NCBI RefSeq assembly: GCF_001682855.1 | Contig: NZ_MAQW01000023.1 | Span: forward strand, 236,354-300,353 | DNA: 64,000 bases | Origin: Bacillus sp. FJAT-27264 | GTDB taxonomy: Bacteria > Bacillota > Bacilli > Paenibacillales > Paenibacillaceae | Direction of reading: 5' to 3' | Notes under the pieces: generated by a model | The model's input: the letters and a program-made list of their open reading frames with translations, nothing else | Database searches by the model: none | What the model was told of the DNA's origin: nothing | Shown here: positions 25,187-34,284 of the stretch, piece after piece | How the letters are laid out: each line of letters begins with the position of its first letter | Numbering within the stretch: the first letter of the stretch is position 1 | Translations under genes and position numbers: made by a program

Positions 25187-26155
25187 ATGAAAGCCAGTTC
25201 ACAAATGACTATGAAATCAAGTACGCCTAATGCGAGAAGGGAAGGATGGAGAGCGATATTCAGAAAAATTTATAGACAGCGCTACCTTCAGGTTATGGCT
25301 TTGCTTGGTATAGCGTGGATGATCGTATTCAATTATATCCCTATGTATGGAATTATCATCGCGTTTAAGGAATATGACATCATTTCCACAATTTCAGAGG
25401 CTCCATGGGTTGGTTTGGATCATTTCAAAGAATTTTTGCAGGACGATGCACTAATCGAGGTCATTCGCAACACACTTGGGATCAGTTTAATCAAACTGAT
25501 TGTTGGTTTTCCCTTACCCATTGTATTTGCTTTATTACTAAATGAAGTTCGGTCTATTTTCTTTAAAAAATCAGTTCAGACCATTACCTATCTTCCTCAC
25601 TTTCTGAGTTGGGTTGTTCTAGGAGGAATCTTGGCCACTTGGCTGTCTGATGTAGGTGTGATTAATAAAATATTGTTGGCTATGAATGTAATTGATGCCC
25701 CGATAAGTTATCTGGCGGAAGCTAAATACTTTTGGACAATCATCATTGCATCTGACATTTGGAAAGAACTCGGATGGTCGGCCATTATATATCTTGCAGC
25801 TATTAGTGGTGTTTCCCCTGAACTGTATGAAGCTGCAACTATAGATGGGGCAGGGAGATTTCAAAAAATCCTTAATATTACGCTCCCGTCCATCATGGGT
25901 ACCATTTCCATCTTATTTATTTTAGCTGTTGGCGGTGTATTGAACTCAAATTTCGATCAAATTCTGGTGCTCCGCAATCAGCTTAATGCAAGCGCAAGTA
26001 ATGTTATCGATATCTATGTATATCAAACGGGGTTGAATGAAGGACGTTACTCGTATTCGACAGCCGTTGGTCTACTGAAAAACGTTATTGCTCTTACTCT
26101 TTTAATCGGAGCTAACTCTGTAACCAAAAAACTTAATAATACTTCACTATTCTAG
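25187..26155 (+). CDS. CUT1 sugar ABC transporter permease (LplB-like), importer 1
   Basis: A 322-aa inner-membrane permease with about six helices. The EAA loop that docks the ATPase reads EAATIDGAGRFQKILNITLP. The motif FNYIPMYGIIIAFKEYD near the first helix is typical of the LplB/YtcP group that imports complex oligosaccharides. GGAGGTG at 25170-25176 precedes the ATG. It forms an operon with a second permease and a binding protein. No ATPase gene is present, so a shared MsmX/UgpC-type ATPase elsewhere probably powers it. Confidence 0.93.
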   Translation: MKASSQMTMKSSTPNARREGWRAIFRKIYRQRYLQVMALLGIAWMIVFNYIPMYGIIIAFKEYDIISTISEAPWVGLDHFKEFLQDDALIEVIRNTLGISLIKLIVGFPLPIVFALLLNEVRSIFFKKSVQTITYLPHFLSWVVLGGILATWLSDVGVINKILLAMNVIDAPISYLAEAKYFWTIIIASDIWKELGWSAIIYLAAISGVSPELYEAATIDGAGRFQKILNITLPSIMGTISILFILAVGGVLNSNFDQILVLRNQLNASASNVIDIYVYQTGLNEGRYSYSTAVGLLKNVIALTLLIGANSVTKKLNNTSLF

Positions 26156-26182
26156 TATTTTGACATGAAAAGAGGAATGCAC

Positions 26183-27070
26183 ATGATTTCAATGAAGAGG
26201 CAGACGAAAGGCGAATTCACTTTCGAGATTATAAATGGCATTTTGATGCTTGCCATCTGCTTCATCACCCTTTACCCCATTTGGTATGTTGTCGTCAATG
26301 CCTTCAACGATGCTAACGATGCAATGCGGGGCGGGATCTATTGGTGGCCTCGGGAGTTTAGCTTAGAGAGTTTCAAGGCTGTATTTGATAGTAAGGGTAT
26401 CATGACAGCTATGGGCGTTACTGTTGCAAAAACGGTCTTGGGGGTTCTGGTTCACGTACTGTTTACTTCTATGGTAGCGTATGCGTTTAGCCGTGAAGAG
26501 TTATATGGACGTAAATTATATATGATTATCGGGACCATTACGATGTTTTTTGGCGGAGGTTTAATTCCAACCTATCTGTTAATCCGTAATCTTCATCTAC
26601 TTGATAATTTCATGGTTTATATCATTCCGGCAGCGTTTAGCTTTTTCGATCTGATCATCTTTATGAGCTTCTTTCGTGAGATCCCGGCAGGTTTGGAAGA
26701 GGCAGCTAAAATTGATGGTGCCAATGACTTTAAAATATTCCTGAGGGTTATTATCCCTGTATCTATGCCAGTAGTAGCAACCATAGCTCTCTTTCATGGT
26801 GTCTATCAATGGAATGATTACTTTACAGGCATGATCTATATCAATAATCCAAATCTGCAGCCTATTCAAACCTTCTTGTACCGGGTGGTTGCCCAGTCCA
26901 GCTCCAATCAGATGATCTCGGCAATGCCTACCGGAGTATCCAAGAATATAACTTCGCAGTCACTGAAGCTTGCCACTATGATTGTGACGACTGCGCCTAT
27001 TGTAGTAGTATATCCTTTCCTGCAAAAATATTTTGTTAAAGGCTTTATGATCGGTTCCATTAAAGGATAA
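26183..27070 (+). CDS. CUT1 sugar ABC transporter permease (LplC-like), importer 1
   Basis: A 295-aa six-helix permease. The EAA loop is EEAAKIDGANDFKIFLRVIIP, and the N-terminal ITLYPIWYVVVNAFNDAN and C-terminal YPFLQKYFVKGFMIGSIKG mark the LplC/YtcP group. I chose the ATG at 26183 because AAGAGGA at 26170-26176 lies six bases before it. The ATG at 26165 has no site. It pairs with the preceding permease. Confidence 0.93.
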   Translation: MISMKRQTKGEFTFEIINGILMLAICFITLYPIWYVVVNAFNDANDAMRGGIYWWPREFSLESFKAVFDSKGIMTAMGVTVAKTVLGVLVHVLFTSMVAYAFSREELYGRKLYMIIGTITMFFGGGLIPTYLLIRNLHLLDNFMVYIIPAAFSFFDLIIFMSFFREIPAGLEEAAKIDGANDFKIFLRVIIPVSMPVVATIALFHGVYQWNDYFTGMIYINNPNLQPIQTFLYRVVAQSSSNQMISAMPTGVSKNITSQSLKLATMIVTTAPIVVVYPFLQKYFVKGFMIGSIKG

Positions 27071-27152
27071 AATAGCACTCTGATCACAATTGTCCTTCCA
27101 CTCTTAAGAGCTGGATTGATGATAAATTAAGAATTAGAAAAGGGGAAGAGCA

Positions 27153-28829
27153 ATGGGGAATTCTTTACGAAAGACTACTTCAGGACTACTAGCACTGATT
27201 ATGGCTTTTTCGGTTACTGCATGTTCTGGCGGGAATAACAATGCCAATGGTTCTGCAGAGAAGACAAACAACACACCGTCAACAGATACAACCGCAGAGG
27301 CAACCGCAGCTCCTTCAACGGATGAACCAACCTGGAAGCAGGATACTTCACCGATTACGTTCGACTGGTATCTCAATTTCAGTTGGGCAGATGTCAAGTG
27401 GGGAGACAACGTGGTTACAGATTATATCACTAAAAAAACCGGTGTTGATGTGAATTTTATTATTCCTGCCGGGAATGAGAATGAAAAGCTTAATACGATG
27501 ATGGCTTCCGGCTCCATGCCTGATTTCATTACTCTGGGCTGGTATGAAGAAGCCATTAAAAAGATGATTAAAGGGGATCTGGTACTGCCGCTCAACGAAT
27601 TGGCAGAGCAATACGATCCGTACTTCTTAAAGGTGGCTGACCCGGCTAAACTTGGCTGGTACACACAACCTAATGGAAATGTGTATGGATATCCCAATGC
27701 ATCCTCCTCTCCTGCGGATTATAAAAAATATGGAGAGCAGTTTACTTCCAATCAAACATTCGTAGTGCGTAAAGATATGTATGAAGCGCTGGGTAAACCA
27801 GATATGAGAACTCCAGAGGGTTTCTTGAATGCGCTTAAACTAGCCAAAGAAAAATATCCGGAAGTGAATGGCCAGCCGCTGATTCCGCTCGGACTGCATG
27901 AGTTTACAGAAACAGGAAACTACTCGCTTGAAGGCTATCTGCAGAATTTCCTGGCGATTCCTCAAGAGAAAGACGGGAAATTATACGACAGACGCCAAGA
28001 TGCCGAATATCTGAATTGGTTGAAAGTTTTCCGCCAAGCTAATCAAGACGGACTGCTTGCCAAGGATGTCTTCATTGACAAACGGGCTCAAATGGAAGAA
28101 AAAATTGCTCAAGGACGTTACTTCGCAATGCTGTATCAACGCACGGACTTTGAACCGGTTAATACAACTTTGTACCAAAAAGACCCTAACTCCGTTTATA
28201 TTGCTGTAGATGGACCAGCCAACAGTGCTAAAGATGCTCCTACACTTTCTGGTCCGGGAATTTCTGGCTGGACAGTGACCTTGATTTCCAAGAACGTCAA
28301 AGATAAAAAACGGGCGATTGCCTTTATGAGTTATCTGCTCAGTGAAGAAGGAAATAAAGACTTGTTCCTAGGTGAAAAAGGCGTTACTTACGATACGATT
28401 GACGGTAAGGATCAATTCCTGCCGGATGTGCTAAAAATGTTGAATACCGATCGTACGACATTTGATCAAAAGTACGGTGCTTCCTTCAGATACTGGATGC
28501 TTATGGATACCAATATGAACTTGGCATGGAACCCGCCGGGAGCAGAACCTAACAGTCAAATGGCAGACTGGACCAAGGGTAAGGCTATCAGCATGGCCCA
28601 ATTTGATAATCTTGATCCGGATGCGACCAGCAAGGAAGGTATTGCTAATAGCAAAAACGCTCGTTTGTGGGGTAAGGCGCTTCCTAAAATGTTAATGTCG
28701 AACTCAGATGCAGACTTCGATAAAGTGTTTAACGACTACTTGAAAAACCGTGGCGAGCAAGATGCTATTGATGCATACCGTCAAAATGCGTATGAGTCTA
28801 ATATTAAAAAGTTAAGTTCTTTTGAATAA
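27153..28829 (+). CDS. Extracellular sugar-binding lipoprotein, importer 1
   Basis: A 558-aa solute-binding lipoprotein. The signal peptide ends in a lipobox, SVTACSGG, with the Cys near residue 24, so it is anchored to the outer face of the membrane. An Asn/Ser/Thr linker follows. The body has the LplA/YtcQ-type profile (VLPLNELAEQYDPYF, GNVYGYPN). It delivers the sugar to the two permeases upstream. AGGGGAAG precedes the ATG. The ligand is unknown; the nearby GH5 gene suggests a beta-linked or mixed oligosaccharide. Confidence 0.92.
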   Translation: MGNSLRKTTSGLLALIMAFSVTACSGGNNNANGSAEKTNNTPSTDTTAEATAAPSTDEPTWKQDTSPITFDWYLNFSWADVKWGDNVVTDYITKKTGVDVNFIIPAGNENEKLNTMMASGSMPDFITLGWYEEAIKKMIKGDLVLPLNELAEQYDPYFLKVADPAKLGWYTQPNGNVYGYPNASSSPADYKKYGEQFTSNQTFVVRKDMYEALGKPDMRTPEGFLNALKLAKEKYPEVNGQPLIPLGLHEFTETGNYSLEGYLQNFLAIPQEKDGKLYDRRQDAEYLNWLKVFRQANQDGLLAKDVFIDKRAQMEEKIAQGRYFAMLYQRTDFEPVNTTLYQKDPNSVYIAVDGPANSAKDAPTLSGPGISGWTVTLISKNVKDKKRAIAFMSYLLSEEGNKDLFLGEKGVTYDTIDGKDQFLPDVLKMLNTDRTTFDQKYGASFRYWMLMDTNMNLAWNPPGAEPNSQMADWTKGKAISMAQFDNLDPDATSKEGIANSKNARLWGKALPKMLMSNSDADFDKVFNDYLKNRGEQDAIDAYRQNAYESNIKKLSSFE

Positions 28830-28846
28830 ATTATTTATTCTTTAAT

Positions 28847-28903
28847 AAGCAAGCCCGGATATTCGCTCTGTAATTTCGAATGAATATAACCGGGCTTGCT
28901 TCT
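28847..28903 (+). terminator. Terminator or attenuator after importer 1
   Basis: AAGCAAGCCCGG (28847-28858) pairs with CCGGGCTTGCTT (28890-28901), with an inner ATTC/GAAT pair. No long T run follows, so partial read-through into the sensor kinase gene is likely. Confidence 0.65.
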
Positions 28904-28929
28904 ATCATTATGCAGGACGTGAGAATTAT

Positions 28930-30816
28930 TTGAAGATTAAGAATATCAAAATGCTAGTGTATATCCAAAAATTTATTCGTAGCCTTTCGCTTCAAGCTAA
29001 GTTGATCCTCTCGTTTATGATTTTGATTTTTATTCCGGTGCTGATTTTCTCGTCTTATAGCTTTTCTCATGAAAGTTCTAAATCTATGGACGAATTGATC
29101 AGAAATAATGAAACGATCCTGGATATTGAGAAAACAAATATAGAAAACAATATTGAACTTATGGAATGGACAGCTCAGCTTGCACTTTCTAACCGGGAGA
29201 TGAACGATTTTCTGCAATCCCAGAAAGATTTTAAAACTGAAGAATTGCTCGAAATCAAAACAAAATTAATAAGTGATTTTCAATATTTTCTTTTTAACAA
29301 TCCGAGAGTATCCAAAGTCAGATTATTTACAAGCAACCCTAATGTGCAAGAGTTTTGGCCTGTACTTCTTCAGGAGTCCCGCATTCAAAATAAATACTGG
29401 TATAGGGACGTACTGGGGCAAGAAGGTAGTAGTTATTGGGCAATGGGAGAGCAGGAAGGTGTATTGGTGGGTGCACCTTCCGAACCCGTGAGGTTTGAAG
29501 CATCGTTACTCAAGGAGTTTAAATTTCTTGATGATACTACGCATAACGGCATATTAGAGATAAGTATGAGCATGCAGAATTTTTTTCTGAAAACCTTTAG
29601 TAAAGTTCAAGATCCCGGTTCTCAATTGGTTATTGTAACTCGGGATCATAAAGTATTTAGTTTGGATTCTTCGCGGATGTTCGATAATGTCTCAGCTGAG
29701 CAATTCATTGAAAGCGTTGTACTGAACAGTAAGCCAAGCAACGAAGTAGTTGAATTTTATACAGCTGGACAACCTTATTTGGCCATTCAGAGCTATATAC
29801 CATCTATTGATGTCCATCTTATAAATATTGTGAGTCTGGCAGATACCATGGCTGATATCAAAGAAAGGCGAAGCAGATTAATCTTAATTATTATCTTTTT
29901 GATGGCATTCTTAAGTTTATTATCTTATTTCATGCAGTCCATGATTCTTAAACGTCTTAGAGTCTTGAAAGATTCAATGAAAAAAGTGAGAGGCGGCAAC
30001 TTTAACGTGGATCTTCCGATAACCGGAACGGATGAGATTGGGGAGCTCGGACATCATTATCGGAAATTGCTTAGTAAAATTAATGAACTCATTGAGGAGC
30101 AGGCAAATAGGCAGGCGGCGGGTAAAGAAGCTGAGCTGAAAGCGCTGAAGAACCAAATTGATTCGCATTTTCTGTATAACACATTGGAAAATTTGAAGAT
30201 GCTAGCGGAGATGGAAGGGCAGTATGTGATTTCAGACACACTCACCTCGCTTGGAGGGATGATGCGTTATACACTGCAGTGGACACGAGAACATGTAAAG
30301 CTAGCAGAAGAGCTGAATCATGTTCATCATTATATTGACATTATGAATATCCGTTACAAGGGTAAAATTGAACTCAACGTAGCCATTGATCCTGCATTAT
30401 TAAATCAGGAATCACTAAAGATGTCTTTGCAGCCAATTGTAGAAAATGCAGTTAAACATGGGATGAAGCAAATGAACTCAAAATCTGGGAGCTTCATCAT
30501 TTCTATTACTGCTATGGTCGAGAAGGATACTTGTTTCATTGAGATTATGGATAATGGTTGCGGCATTTCCGAGGAGAAAATCCGGATGCTATCCAACTTA
30601 CTGCACATGGAGGAAAGAGATTATCAGGAATTAAGGGGAAAGGTTCAAAACGAAGGGAGCAGCGGCATCGGTCTGCGAAATGTGGATCAACGCCTGATTA
30701 TGAGCTATGGACTTAACTATGGTATACGCATAGAGAGTATGGCAGGTAGTTATACTCGTGTTGTAATGAGCATGCCCCTTCTTAATTTTGAAGGGAGGAA
30801 GGACATTGATGATTAA
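28930..30816 (+). CDS. YesM-type sensor histidine kinase
   Basis: A 628-aa membrane kinase. Helix 1 (about 19-40) and helix 2 (about 316-338) flank an extracellular sensor region, followed by HAMP, a His_kinase domain with the phosphorylated His413 in QIDSHFLYNTLENLK, and an HATPase domain with NAVKHGM, DNGCGI and GSSGIGLRNV. Such kinases typically sense a sugar, often with the binding protein, and act on a YesN regulator. It starts at TTG 28930 and overlaps the regulator gene by eight bases. Confidence 0.93.
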   Translation: MKIKNIKMLVYIQKFIRSLSLQAKLILSFMILIFIPVLIFSSYSFSHESSKSMDELIRNNETILDIEKTNIENNIELMEWTAQLALSNREMNDFLQSQKDFKTEELLEIKTKLISDFQYFLFNNPRVSKVRLFTSNPNVQEFWPVLLQESRIQNKYWYRDVLGQEGSSYWAMGEQEGVLVGAPSEPVRFEASLLKEFKFLDDTTHNGILEISMSMQNFFLKTFSKVQDPGSQLVIVTRDHKVFSLDSSRMFDNVSAEQFIESVVLNSKPSNEVVEFYTAGQPYLAIQSYIPSIDVHLINIVSLADTMADIKERRSRLILIIIFLMAFLSLLSYFMQSMILKRLRVLKDSMKKVRGGNFNVDLPITGTDEIGELGHHYRKLLSKINELIEEQANRQAAGKEAELKALKNQIDSHFLYNTLENLKMLAEMEGQYVISDTLTSLGGMMRYTLQWTREHVKLAEELNHVHHYIDIMNIRYKGKIELNVAIDPALLNQESLKMSLQPIVENAVKHGMKQMNSKSGSFIISITAMVEKDTCFIEIMDNGCGISEEKIRMLSNLLHMEERDYQELRGKVQNEGSSGIGLRNVDQRLIMSYGLNYGIRIESMAGSYTRVVMSMPLLNFEGRKDIDD

Positions 30817-32353
30817 ATTAATGATTGTTGATGATGAGTATAATATTCGAATGGGACTACAGTCCATGATCGATAGGAAGTTCCCTGAGGTCTACTCTTT
30901 TCGATTCGCAGAGGACGGAAGCGATGCCTTGGAGCAACTAGAACAGGGTCCAGCAGACATCATTATAACGGACATTCGAATGCCTATAATGGATGGAATC
31001 ACATTATTATCCCATATTCAGCAGCTCCCATATAAACCGGAGGTTTTATTGCTTAGCGGGTACGATGATTTTCAATATGCGCAAAAAGCGATACGATTTC
31101 AGGTTAGAGACTATTTGCTCAAGCCTGTCGTACGCGAAGAATTATATTCATTTTTGGAGAGAATTAGGGTTGAGATAATGGAGCGAAAGAAGCAGAATGA
31201 ATTGTTAACCGAGTCTTCTCCTTCGGATTGGATCGCCAATGTTCTTAATTCCAATAGCAACGATTCTAGTGAGACATACACCAATTTGCTAAATGCAGGA
31301 TACGGTTGGATGGAGGGCCAATATATATTAGGAATTATATGTATAAGGCAGAATGATCTCATATCTGTGCTGCTGTCTGAAGCGGAGAATATTATTATTA
31401 GCAAAGACAAAGAAGAAAATATAATAGTTGTAGCTCAAAATAAGAATGAACTTCTTCAACTAGCAGACGAGCTGAAGAAATTAGGTGAGCGGGAATACCG
31501 GATAGCTCTCAGTTCCAGTACGGAGGGTATTCAGCAATTGCGTAAAGCGTATAGCGAAGCCAAACAGACGATGAAATATTTCCTGGTTATCAATAACAGT
31601 GAAGTTCTGTTCTATGACCATATTATAAAGCGGAGTTCAAATTGCGAACTACCTCTAGAGACGATCCGCCGATTATCCAATCTGCTTGGTACCAATCGTC
31701 TGCCAGAGGTTAAGCAGCTCCTTCAACAAATATTGAATATCCAGGTGATTAGCCACTGTGAGATTGGATATTTGGAGCGTATCAGTGTCATTATGAATGA
31801 AGATATTTTTGATAAGGTTTACCGGTGTTATGGTCAAGAATCCATTCATATTCTGAGGCTATATAGTCAGGTGGGTCACATTGGAAATTTTCAACGCTTT
31901 GAAGATTACTATAAAAAGGTTGAAGAATTGTTAGTGCGTTTAGATGCCTTTGTGAAAGTGGCCAGAGAGCAAAGCAATCAGGAGAACAAGAGTATGCAGA
32001 AGGCCATTAATTACGTCCATAAGCATTTTGCCGAAGACTTGAACATGGCTGTGGTCTCGAATCAATTGTCACTTAACTATACTTATTTCAGTCATGCATT
32101 TAAAGAATATGCAGGAACAAGTTTTTCTTCATATCTAAGAAATTTTAGACTGGAGAAGGCCAAGGAGCTCCTTGCAGGTTCTGATCTAAAAGTATACGAA
32201 ATAAGTCAGCAGGTGGGCTTCGATAATGTGAAACATTTCATCCGGATTTTTAAAGAATCAGAGGGGATAACGGCTCTGGAGTACCGGAATCAGAACCAGG
32301 CAGCCACCCAAAAAAACAATACCCTACCCGAAATTCAAAGGATAGGTTATTAA
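30809..32353 (+). CDS. YesN-type AraC response regulator
   Basis: A 514-aa response regulator: an N-terminal receiver domain with VDDE and the phospho-acceptor Asp55 in IITDIRMP, a middle linker, and a C-terminal AraC-type double helix-turn-helix (about 400-505) containing VSNQLSLNYTYFSHAFKEYAG. It is the partner of the YesM-type kinase and probably activates importer 1 and the GH5 gene. The ATG at 30809 has GGGAGGAAGG upstream. The alternative start at 30788 would include that site. Confidence 0.94.
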   Translation: MIKLMIVDDEYNIRMGLQSMIDRKFPEVYSFRFAEDGSDALEQLEQGPADIIITDIRMPIMDGITLLSHIQQLPYKPEVLLLSGYDDFQYAQKAIRFQVRDYLLKPVVREELYSFLERIRVEIMERKKQNELLTESSPSDWIANVLNSNSNDSSETYTNLLNAGYGWMEGQYILGIICIRQNDLISVLLSEAENIIISKDKEENIIVVAQNKNELLQLADELKKLGEREYRIALSSSTEGIQQLRKAYSEAKQTMKYFLVINNSEVLFYDHIIKRSSNCELPLETIRRLSNLLGTNRLPEVKQLLQQILNIQVISHCEIGYLERISVIMNEDIFDKVYRCYGQESIHILRLYSQVGHIGNFQRFEDYYKKVEELLVRLDAFVKVAREQSNQENKSMQKAINYVHKHFAEDLNMAVVSNQLSLNYTYFSHAFKEYAGTSFSSYLRNFRLEKAKELLAGSDLKVYEISQQVGFDNVKHFIRIFKESEGITALEYRNQNQAATQKNNTLPEIQRIGY

Positions 32354-32406
32354 AATGGATTCTCTTATAATCAGAGTAAGGCGCTGAAAAGGGGATGAGG
32401 ACTCAT

Positions 32407-34050
32407 ATGTTTGAACATACAGATCGCAGTTTGGTCAAAGGCTTCCTGCGAACGCAGGGAACAGATGTTGTTAATGGAGACGGGGACAAAATTATACTAA
32501 CCGGTTGGGGACTAGGGAACTGGTTACTGCCCGAAGGGTATATGTGGTTGTCACGTTCGGAAAGATTCGACCGACCGCGAAGAATGGAACAGGTTATCCG
32601 CGAACTAACAGGTAGTCAGTATTCTGAGAGCTTCTGGAACCGTTTTCGGGAAAACTATGTTACCCGTGAGGATATTCGCATGATGGCTGAACTGGGTTAT
32701 AACTCCGTGAGGATTCCGTTTAGCTGGCGGGTGTTGATGGAGGATGAAGCGGGAACGATCTGGAACGAAGAGGGTTTCGCTTTGCTGGACCGATGTCTGG
32801 ATTGGTGCGAAGAGTTTAAGCTGTATGCCTTTTTAGATTTACATGGCGCTCCTGGTGGACAGACAGGTGCGAATATTGACGATTCGGTGGATGATTCACC
32901 GCGGCTGTTCACCGATTCTGAAAGTTGGAGTAAGGGCATCGAACTGTGGAAGGAATTGGCGCGCCGTTATAAGGACCGCTGGATTGTAGGTGGTTATGAC
33001 CTGCTGAATGAGCCTCTGCGTCCAGGATTGAATGAAGGTTACCACCAGTATTATCTTCTGCAAAAGCTGGCAGATTTCTATGATGAGGCTATCCGCGAGA
33101 TCCGTGCTATTGATCCTGCGCATATGTTATCTATAGAGGGTCATCATTGGTCTACAGATGTTTCCGTGTTCTACAAGCGTTACGATGACAACATGGTTAT
33201 TCATTTCCATCGGTACGCCTGTATGCCAGGAATCGAAGCTTTGCAGGAGTTTCTGGCTACCTCCGAGCGTCTGAATCAGCCTTTGTGGCTCGGTGAGACG
33301 GGAGAGAATTATCCGGAATGGTTTGCTGCTATGTATCCTTTAGCGGTTTCTATGGGAATCGGTTACAATTTGTGGCCGTGGAAAAAAATGGAGTGTACCA
33401 ATTCTCCGTTCTCTATCGCTCAACCTGAGGGATGGAAAGAATTTCTCGCGTACTCCGAAAGTGGCCCTCGACCGGAGGAAAAGGATGTGCAAAGGACGCT
33501 GGATGCTTTCCTTGAGAATATGAAGCTGGAGAATTGCCGTGCAAATCCGTTGGTAACAGATTCGGCATTCCGGCGTCCGGGCTGCCGCGTCCGGGCAACA
33601 GATTTCGATGAGCTGCCTGGTAAAGGTCAAAGCTTTAGTGGTCTGCGGGAAGAAGGCAATATTTATCGCTACAGGTCCACGACAGGGATGAAGCTGATCA
33701 CGTTATCCAATAAGCTGGAGAAGAAGCGTTTTGGTTTTGACAGCGGCTGGGACCTATTAGGACTTGAACTCAGAGAGCAGGAGTTTGCTTGCTACACTTT
33801 CAGCGCAATTAATGACGACGGTTATGCACAGTTGGAGTTGAAGTGCACAGAAGATGCTCAATTAACAGTAGAGCAAGATGATAAGGAAATTCAGGCAGTC
33901 CATTTGAAGAGTGACGATGAGAAAACTCATATCCGTGTAGGTCCGTTTAAGCGATCTCAGGAATCGGTAATAAAAGTAGCGCTTCAGCAAGGTACTATAG
34001 AACTGCTGTCCATAGAACTGCTGTCCATAGAACTCGAACGTTTAGCATGA
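32407..34050 (+). CDS. Glycoside hydrolase family 5-like enzyme, cytoplasmic
   Basis: A 547-aa enzyme. The N-terminal 370 residues form a GH5 (cellulase-like) barrel with the acid/base Glu202 in DLLNEP and the nucleophile Glu297 in WLGETGEN. The rest is a beta-rich accessory domain. No signal peptide is present, so it should act on imported oligosaccharides. The family includes glucanases, mannanases and glucosidases; the specificity is not visible. The ATG at 32407 follows GAGG at 32397. A 15-bp tandem repeat near 34005-34034 duplicates ELLSI at the C-terminus. It probably belongs with importer 1. Confidence 0.85.
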   Translation: MFEHTDRSLVKGFLRTQGTDVVNGDGDKIILTGWGLGNWLLPEGYMWLSRSERFDRPRRMEQVIRELTGSQYSESFWNRFRENYVTREDIRMMAELGYNSVRIPFSWRVLMEDEAGTIWNEEGFALLDRCLDWCEEFKLYAFLDLHGAPGGQTGANIDDSVDDSPRLFTDSESWSKGIELWKELARRYKDRWIVGGYDLLNEPLRPGLNEGYHQYYLLQKLADFYDEAIREIRAIDPAHMLSIEGHHWSTDVSVFYKRYDDNMVIHFHRYACMPGIEALQEFLATSERLNQPLWLGETGENYPEWFAAMYPLAVSMGIGYNLWPWKKMECTNSPFSIAQPEGWKEFLAYSESGPRPEEKDVQRTLDAFLENMKLENCRANPLVTDSAFRRPGCRVRATDFDELPGKGQSFSGLREEGNIYRYRSTTGMKLITLSNKLEKKRFGFDSGWDLLGLELREQEFACYTFSAINDDGYAQLELKCTEDAQLTVEQDDKEIQAVHLKSDDEKTHIRVGPFKRSQESVIKVALQQGTIELLSIELLSIELERLA

Positions 34051-34127
34051 CGATAATATTCGTTTAAAGTGCTTGCGGGATTGCCTCCGTTTGTGAGGCA
34101 GAGATCCCAAAAGCATGCAAGTTTAAG

Positions 34128-34165
34128 CAGCCAGTCTCCGGAAATCTACCGGGGACTGGTTGTTT
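34128..34165 (+). terminator. Terminator after the GH5 gene
   Basis: CAGCCAGTCTCCGG pairs with CCGGGGACTGGTTG (14 pairs with G-U) across a seven-base loop, followed by a short TTT. Confidence 0.65.
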
Positions 34166-34284
34166 AGGTTCGCCCAGTATGGAAGAGCTACTGGAGCATG
34201 TCAAGGCGAAGGAGAGTCTGGATACCTTTATGAATGAGACGCTCCATTTGTATTTTTGCAGCCAAAGGAAGTAGCCTAGGATTA

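Noticed and set aside
34179..34274. A 31-codon frame beginning MEELLEHVKAKESLD on the plus strand
   Set aside because: It has no ribosome binding site and lies after a terminator. It could be a gene remnant, but it is too short to support.
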